From the NCBI RefSeq assembly GCF_900636365.1, contig NZ_LR134266.1, positions 633,501-697,500 on the forward strand: a DNA stretch of 64,000 nucleotides. Direction: 5' to 3'. The notes below the pieces were generated by a model. The model was not told the DNA's origin. It saw only the letters and a list, made by a program, of their open reading frames with translations, and ran no database searches. Origin of the DNA: Streptococcus viridans (GTDB lineage Bacteria > Bacillota > Bacilli > Lactobacillales > Streptococcaceae). A program made the translations under genes and the position numbers. Positions 58,887-64,000 of this stretch are shown here, piece after piece; the stretch's first letter is position 1; each line of letters starts with the position of its first letter.

Positions 58887-59606
58887 GTGAGAACCATTAT
58901 AGGCATGATTCGTTTTCTAATACGGGCCATTTGGAGTCTTGTTTGGGGCTTGTTTTGGACCCTAACCCTTAGTTTTGCTCTACTGGTTGGTGTTCTATTC
59001 TTTAGTGGCAAAACCGGTAGCGGGATTGATGGGGTTAGTCGAGCAGCCCAAACGGTTGTCACGCAGGTGGATGCTTATTTTCATCGAACTGGTCCTTTGC
59101 TAGGTCCGGGAAGTCCATCTGCTCAAGAAGGTCTTGCAACAGATGGTCATACCTCTACAGGAGCAAGGTGGGATCATGCAACTGCAAAAGTTTATCTAGA
59201 TCCTGCAATGGATGAGACCTTTACTCTTGCTTATGAGGAAGCTCTTGAGTCTTGGAATCAGACAGGGGCCTTCACTTTCCAACTTGTCACCAGTGAAGAA
59301 GAGGCAGATATCCTCTTGACAGAGATGGATGATAGCACGGTTTCTGCAGCAGGTGAAGCAGAAACCCAGACCAATGTTTTAACCAATCGTTTCAAACGGG
59401 TGATTGTTCGTTTAAATCACTATTACCTATTAAATAAGCAGTACAACTATTCCCATCAACGGATTGTGAATACAGCTGAGCATGAACTAGGCCATGCCAT
59501 TGGTTTGGACCATAATGAGGAAGAGTCTGTCATGCAGGCAGCTGGTTCTTTTTATAGCATTCAAGCGAGGGATATTGAGGCTGTTCGTCAACTATACAAG
59601 GAGTAA
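58887..59606 (+). CDS. Membrane-anchored matrixin-like zinc metalloprotease
   Basis: A 239-residue protein with one N-terminal hydrophobic segment (residues about 8-37) and an extracellular domain carrying HELGHAIGLDH at residues 199-209, the HExxHxxGxxH signature of metzincins, followed by SVMQAA as Met-turn. The length and layout fit small matrixin-type proteases of streptococci and lactobacilli, whose targets are unknown. I prefer GTG 58887 because AAAGGAGG lies just before it; an in-frame TTG at 58839 is an alternative adding 16 basic residues. The next gene starts two bases after its stop. Confidence 0.85.
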   Translation: MRTIIGMIRFLIRAIWSLVWGLFWTLTLSFALLVGVLFFSGKTGSGIDGVSRAAQTVVTQVDAYFHRTGPLLGPGSPSAQEGLATDGHTSTGARWDHATAKVYLDPAMDETFTLAYEEALESWNQTGAFTFQLVTSEEEADILLTEMDDSTVSAAGEAETQTNVLTNRFKRVIVRLNHYYLLNKQYNYSHQRIVNTAEHELGHAIGLDHNEEESVMQAAGSFYSIQARDIEAVRQLYKE

Positions 59607-59608
59607 GG

Positions 59609-59980
59609 ATGATCAAACGCATACTGTATCTTATTCGAACCTTTCCAGAACAAGTGGCACTCTTCGTGTTTAACTCTGGAATCTTTCTTTGGATATTCCA
59701 AAAAGGTCAATCAATTTCCCATGAATTAGGCATTCAACAGGCTTGGGAAAACTATGCTCCTGAGGGAGTCCGTCAATTTTTCGGGGACAATAAGGAAGCT
59801 GTTCAAGCTTTCTTCTCCCATTCGGCCATTACTTGGCTGATTGGCTCTATGATAATCCTGCTTGTGATTCGCTTTGTGAAGGGAGTCATCAAATGGGGCT
59901 TGTTTTTGCTGGTGATTGGCATCGGGCTTTTCCTAGCCTATCAGTACAGTCAAATGGCTTCCAATGTCTCAGCGATTTAA
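59609..59980 (+). CDS. Small membrane protein paired with the matrixin-like protease
   Basis: A 123-residue protein with a first hydrophobic stretch at about residues 14-30, a soluble middle of about 40 residues, and a second double hydrophobic stretch at about 70-116. I do not recognise the family. Its start lies two bases after the protease stop, so co-translation is likely, and it may hold, regulate or be a substrate of the protease (inference). A terminator-like hairpin follows at 59989-60023. Confidence 0.7.
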   Translation: MIKRILYLIRTFPEQVALFVFNSGIFLWIFQKGQSISHELGIQQAWENYAPEGVRQFFGDNKEAVQAFFSHSAITWLIGSMIILLVIRFVKGVIKWGLFLLVIGIGLFLAYQYSQMASNVSAI

Positions 59981-59988
59981 AAAGTAAG

Positions 59989-60023
59989 GAAAGGTCAAGC
60001 GCATCTAGCGTTTGGCCTTTTCT
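59989..60023 (+). terminator. Terminator after the matrixin/membrane protein pair
   Basis: AAAGG-CAA-CGC on the left pairs with GCG-TTG-CCTTT on the right (two G-U pairs), ending in TTTTCTT. Confidence 0.75.
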
Positions 60024-60027
60024 TCAA

Positions 60028-60056
60028 TTGTCAATTTGTCAAAAGTAAGGTACAAT
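60028..60056 (+). promoter_or_regulatory. Promoter directly before the ABC-F gene
   Basis: TTGTCA (60028-60033), 17 bases, TACAAT (60051-60056). The expected start near 60063 coincides with the ATG, and no ribosome binding site is present between. Confidence 0.7.
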
Positions 60057-60062
60057 GAAACT

Positions 60063-61970
60063 ATGATTATTTTACAAGCCAACAAAATTGAACGCTCTTT
60101 TGCAGGGGAGGTTCTTTTTGATAATATCAGCCTGCAAGTGGATGAACGGGACCGGATTGCCCTGGTCGGAAAGAATGGAGCTGGCAAGTCGACGCTCTTA
60201 AAAATCTTGGTGGGAGAAGAAGAGCCGACTTCTGGGGAAATCAATAAAAAACGTGACCTTTCCCTCTCATATCTCGCTCAAGATAGTCGCTTTGAGTCGT
60301 CCAATACCATCTACGATGAGATGCTTCATGTCTTTGACAATCTCAGAAAGACCGAGAAAACCTTACGTCAAATGGAGCTTGAGATGGGGGAAAAAACTGG
60401 GGCTGACCTAGATAAACTCATGCAGGATTATGACCGGCTATCGGAAGAATTCCGTCAAGCTGGTGGCTTCACCTATGAGGCAGATATCCGAGCTATTCTA
60501 AACGGCTTCAAGTTTGATGAGTCCATGTGGCAGATGAAGATTGAAGAGTTATCTGGTGGGCAAAATACCCGTCTCGCTCTGGCCAAGATGCTCTTGGAAA
60601 AGCCAAATCTCTTGGTACTGGACGAGCCGACCAACCACTTGGATATTGAGACCATTGCCTGGTTGGAAAACTATCTGGTTAATTATAGCGGGGCCCTTCT
60701 CATTGTCAGTCACGACCGATATTTCTTAGACAAGGTCGCAACCATTACTTTGGATTTGACCAAGCATTCCTTGGACCGCTATGTCGGCAATTACTCCAGC
60801 TTTGTGGAGCAAAAAGAGCAAAAGCTTCTGACCGAAGCTAAGAACTACGAGAAACAACAAAAAGAGATTGCAGCGCTCGAAGACTTTGTTAATCGTAATT
60901 TGGTGCGGGCCTCAACCACCAAACGGGCCCAGTCTCGTCGCAAGCAGTTGGAAAAAATGGAGCGCCTAGACAAGCCCGAAGCTGGGACCAAGTCTGCCCA
61001 TATGACCTTCCATTCTGATAAGACCTCTGGCAATGTCGTCTTGACAGTAGAAGAGGCGGCCGTTGGCTATGATGATCAAATCCTGTCCGAGCCGATCAAT
61101 CTGGATATCCGTAAGATGAATGCGGTCGCTATTGTGGGACCAAATGGGATTGGGAAATCTACTCTTATCAAGTCCATCGTCGGGCAGATTCCTTTTATCA
61201 AGGGGGAAGCCCGTTTTGGAGCCAATGTCGAAGTAGGCTACTATGACCAGACCCAAAGTAAGCTAACCCCTCATAACAGTGTCTTGGATGAACTCTGGAA
61301 TGACTTTAAACTGACACCAGAAGTGGAGATCCGCAATCGCCTAGGAGCCTTCCTTTTCTCAGGGGACGATGTCAAGAAAACTGTCGGCATGCTGTCAGGT
61401 GGAGAGCGGGCACGCCTGCTATTGGCAAAGCTTTCTATGGAGAATAATAACTTCTTGATTCTCGATGAGCCGACCAACCACTTGGACATCGATAGCAAGG
61501 AAGTACTGGAAAATGCCTTGATTGATTTTGATGGGACCCTGCTCTTTGTCAGCCACGACCGCTACTTTATCAATCGGGTAGCGACCCAAGTCCTAGAACT
61601 CTCAGAAGAGGGCTCGACCCTTTATCTGGGAGACTATGATTATTATCTGGAGAAAAAAGCAGAGTTAGAGGCCCTTGCTGCAGCGCAAGCAGAAGCTGAG
61701 CCCGCTTCTTCAACGGAAGAAGTCACTGGCAATGACTATCACTTGCAAAAGCAAAACCAAAAGGAACTCCGCAAAATCACCCGCCGCATTGAGCAATTGG
61801 AAGCAGAGATGGAAGAGCTGGATCAAAAAATCCAAGCCATCACCGAAACCATGCATAGCACCAATGATGCAAAAGACTTGGTACAACTCCAGAGCGACCT
61901 GGACCAACTAACCGTCCAGCAGGAAGCGGTCATGGAAGAGTGGGCAGAACTGTCAGAGCAGGTAGAATAG
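60063..61970 (+). CDS. ABC-F family ATPase (YdiF-like)
   Basis: A 635-residue protein with two ABC domains in one chain and no membrane segments: GKNGAGKST, LSGGQ and LDEPTNHLD in the first, GPNGIGKST, LSGGE and LDEPTNHLD in the second, joined by a charged linker (about 240-310) and ending in a coiled-coil C-terminus. ABC-F proteins of this kind bind ribosomes and relieve stalling; a few confer antibiotic resistance, but the YdiF-like group is housekeeping, so resistance is not claimed. ATG 60063 starts MIILQANKIERSF; an earlier in-frame ATG at 60012 lies in the terminator. The Rgg gene starts on the very next base after its stop. Confidence 0.93.
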   Translation: MIILQANKIERSFAGEVLFDNISLQVDERDRIALVGKNGAGKSTLLKILVGEEEPTSGEINKKRDLSLSYLAQDSRFESSNTIYDEMLHVFDNLRKTEKTLRQMELEMGEKTGADLDKLMQDYDRLSEEFRQAGGFTYEADIRAILNGFKFDESMWQMKIEELSGGQNTRLALAKMLLEKPNLLVLDEPTNHLDIETIAWLENYLVNYSGALLIVSHDRYFLDKVATITLDLTKHSLDRYVGNYSSFVEQKEQKLLTEAKNYEKQQKEIAALEDFVNRNLVRASTTKRAQSRRKQLEKMERLDKPEAGTKSAHMTFHSDKTSGNVVLTVEEAAVGYDDQILSEPINLDIRKMNAVAIVGPNGIGKSTLIKSIVGQIPFIKGEARFGANVEVGYYDQTQSKLTPHNSVLDELWNDFKLTPEVEIRNRLGAFLFSGDDVKKTVGMLSGGERARLLLAKLSMENNNFLILDEPTNHLDIDSKEVLENALIDFDGTLLFVSHDRYFINRVATQVLELSEEGSTLYLGDYDYYLEKKAELEALAAAQAEAEPASSTEEVTGNDYHLQKQNQKELRKITRRIEQLEAEMEELDQKIQAITETMHSTNDAKDLVQLQSDLDQLTVQQEAVMEEWAELSEQVE

Positions 61971-62843
61971 ATGGAAGATCTTGGAAAAGTTTTTCGCGAA
62001 TTTCGAATCAGTAAAAAATATTCATTGAAAGAAGCTGCAGGAGAAGCTTGCTCGACTTCCCAATTATCCCGTTTTGAATTGGGGGATTCGGATCTGGCTG
62101 CTTCGCGCTTCTTTGACATTTTGGACAATATCCATGTGACTGTTGAGAATTTTATGGATAAGGCCAGAAATTTTCAACACCATGAGCATGTGGCCTTGAT
62201 GGCTCAGATTATTCCGCTTTACTATTCAAATGATATTGATGGTTTTCAAAGGCTTCAAGGAGAACAACTTGAAAAGGCTAAACGTTCGACCAATCCCTTT
62301 TATTTTGAATTGAACTGGATTTTGTTACAAGGGCTGATTTGCCAGAGAGATGCCAGCTACACCATGAAGCAGAGTGATCTGGACAAGGTGGCGGATTATC
62401 TCTTTCAAACGGAAGAGTGGACCATGTATGAGTTGATCCTCTTTGGCAATCTTTATAGCTTTTATGATGTGAACTATGTCACTCGGCTTGGTAGAGAAGT
62501 GATGGAGCGTGAAGATTTCTACAAGGAAATTGGTCGCCATCGAAAACTAGTCTTGATTCTAGCCCTCAATTGTTACCAGCATTGTTTAGAACACCGTTCT
62601 TTTGAAAATGCTAGCTATTTTGAAGCCTACGTAGAAAAGATTATCGGCAAGAGCATCAAACTCTACGAACGCAATATCTTTCATTACCTTAAGGGATTTG
62701 CTCTGTATCAGAAGGGCAGAAAAGAAGAAGGGCAGAAGCAAATGCAGGATTCCATGCATATTTTTGATGTGCTAGGACTGCCAGAGCAGGTAGCCTATTA
62801 TCAAGAACACTTTGATAAATTTGTAAAAAATGAATGTTCCTAA
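61971..62843 (+). CDS. Rgg/GadR/MutR family transcriptional regulator
   Basis: A 290-residue regulator: an XRE-type helix-turn-helix at residues about 6-60 (VFREFRISKKYSLKEAA, STSQLSRFELGDS) and an all-helical C-terminal repeat domain of about 220 residues, where Rgg proteins bind short peptide pheromones. No short hydrophobic peptide gene was found next to it, so its ligand is unknown. It is placed directly behind the ABC-F gene with no gap, and an MFS exporter gene follows after 22 bases; Rgg regulators often control adjacent genes. Confidence 0.9.
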   Translation: MEDLGKVFREFRISKKYSLKEAAGEACSTSQLSRFELGDSDLAASRFFDILDNIHVTVENFMDKARNFQHHEHVALMAQIIPLYYSNDIDGFQRLQGEQLEKAKRSTNPFYFELNWILLQGLICQRDASYTMKQSDLDKVADYLFQTEEWTMYELILFGNLYSFYDVNYVTRLGREVMEREDFYKEIGRHRKLVLILALNCYQHCLEHRSFENASYFEAYVEKIIGKSIKLYERNIFHYLKGFALYQKGRKEEGQKQMQDSMHIFDVLGLPEQVAYYQEHFDKFVKNECS

Positions 62844-62865
62844 ATAGGAGAGATAAAGGAGATTT

Positions 62866-64000
62866 TATGAACCGACATGCGGTCCAATTAATTAGTCGTG
62901 GAGCGATTACCAAAATTGGAAATATGCTCTATGATTATGGGAATAGTGTCTGGCTGGCCTCGATGGGGACTATAGGAAAGACGGTATTAGGAATCTATCA
63001 GATTTCTGAGTTAGTGACAGGGATCCTCGTGAATCCTTTTGGAGGGGTGATTTCAGACCGTTTTTCTCGTCGCAAGATTTTGATGACGACCGACTTGGTG
63101 TGTGGTCTCCTGTGTTTGGCGATTTCTTTTATCAGGAACGATCGTTGGATGATTGCGGCCCTGATTGTTGCCAATATTGTTCAGGCCATTGCCTTTGGTT
63201 TTTCTCGACCTGCCAATAAAGCCATTATTACAGAAGTTGTGGAGAAAGAAGAGATTGTAACCTATAATGCGCACTTGGAGCTGGTCTTACAAGTTGTTAG
63301 TGTCAGTTCTCCCGTGTTTTCTTTCCTAGTTCTACAATTTGCCAGTCTCCATGCGACACTCTTACTAGATGCGCTGACCTTTTTCATTGCCTTTGTCCTA
63401 GTGGCATTCCTTCCGAAAGAAGTAGCAAAGGTTCAAGAAAAGAAACAGTTTACGGGGAAAGATATTTTTTCTGATATCAAGGAGGGGTTAGACTATATCT
63501 GGCATCAGAAAGACATTTTCTTTCTCTTGTTGGTGGCTTCCGGCGTTAATTTCTTTTTTGCGGCTTTTGAGTTTTTACTTCCATTTTCCAATCGACTCTA
63601 CGGGGGCAAGGGGGCTTATGCGACCATCTTAACATTGGGAGCTATTGGATCTATTCTAGGAGCACTTGTTGCCAATAAAATTACATCAAGTATGAAAATT
63701 CTCCTGTTTTTACTGATCATGGCAGGTGTAGGAGTATTCATGATGGGCTTGCCTCTTCCGACTTATCTTTCCTTTTCGGGAAATCTGGTCTGTGAATTTT
63801 TTGTGACCATTTTCGACATCCACGTTTTTACTCAAGTGCAAACCAAGGTGGAAGATGATTATCTGGGGAGAGTCTTGAGTACGATTTATACTTTGGCTGT
63901 TCTCTTTATGCCCATCGCCAAGGGTTTGATGACTTGGTTGCCAAGTGTCCGAGTAGATTCCTTTCTCCTGATTGGAGCTGGAGTTATTCTCTTTTCGCTC
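62866..64000 (+). CDS. MFS exporter, partial (3' end outside window)
   Basis: The open frame from ATG 62866 runs to the end of the window (378 codons) without a stop. The start is MNRHAVQLISRGAITKIGN; the conserved loop GVISDRFSRRKILM follows helix 2 and is the MFS motif A. About ten hydrophobic segments are visible. It resembles 12-helix drug or macrolide-type exporters (MFS_3/EntS-like group), but substrate is unknown. AAAGGAG precedes the ATG. Likely co-transcribed with or controlled by the Rgg gene. Confidence 0.85.

Noticed and set aside
60063..61970. Calling the ABC-F protein an antibiotic resistance determinant
   Set aside because: Its features fit the common YdiF-like housekeeping group; nothing in the sequence marks it as a resistance type.

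Overview
The window looks like chromosomal DNA from an oral viridans Streptococcus of the sanguinis/gordonii/parasanguinis type. The main reasons are the gene order flp-arcABCDT with a convergent arcR-queA pair, the c-a-b-delta-alpha-gamma-beta-epsilon order of the F-ATPase operon, the comEC-holA-sodA and coiA-pepF-methyltransferase-prsA blocks, the glgBCDA cluster, and a large YSIRK/N-terminal-LPXTG zinc metalloprotease of the IgA1-protease/ZmpB family. Promoters are of the low-GC Gram-positive sigma-A type, very often with an extended TGn -10. Species cannot be fixed from this stretch. No rRNA, tRNA, complete insertion sequence, prophage or CRISPR array was seen.

Layout: 1-3770, end of comEC, a DUF805 membrane protein, holA and sodA. 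3771-6690, a HerA-like ATPase behind a terminator-like leader and a secreted beta-lactamase-fold protein on an apparently leaderless mRNA. 6691-15800, the arginine deiminase system: regulator flp, arcA/B/C/D/T, and arcR plus queA on the other strand, with internal hairpins, an internal promoter and two cre-like sites. 15900-20750, nagB with overlapping cre and NagR-type operators, then two paralogous DacA-type carboxypeptidases around an MFS transporter. 20750-22794, a candidate structured small RNA, twin lipoproteins with twin promoters, and a 170-bp dispersed repeat. 22795-30779, coiA, pepF, an O-methyltransferase, prsA, and an alanine-type T-box controlling a LURP-like gene plus alaS; the second copy of the dispersed repeat follows in inverse orientation. 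31040-34632 (minus), class Ib ribonucleotide reductase nrdH-nrdE-nrdF. 35061-37060, ptsH-ptsI. 37448-43162, glycogen synthesis glgBCDA. 43409-49348, the metalloprotease. 49617-55958, the F-ATPase. 56045-64000, a DUF1146 protein, murA, epuA, endA, a membrane-anchored matrixin-like protease with a small membrane partner, an ABC-F ATPase, an Rgg-family regulator and the start of an MFS exporter.

Functionally the window is rich in genes for acid and energy balance (arginine deiminase makes ATP and ammonia; the F-ATPase pumps protons out), carbon control (HPr/enzyme I, cre-like sites at arc, nagB and glg), glycogen storage, DNA uptake (comEC, coiA with a SigX-type box, endA) and envelope or surface proteolysis (two DacA proteins, PrsA, the large metalloprotease, the matrixin). 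The least explained parts are the structured RNA near 20797-20917, the twin lipoproteins, the leader before the HerA-like ATPase, the matrixin/membrane-protein pair and three promoters placed so close to start codons that leaderless mRNAs are predicted.
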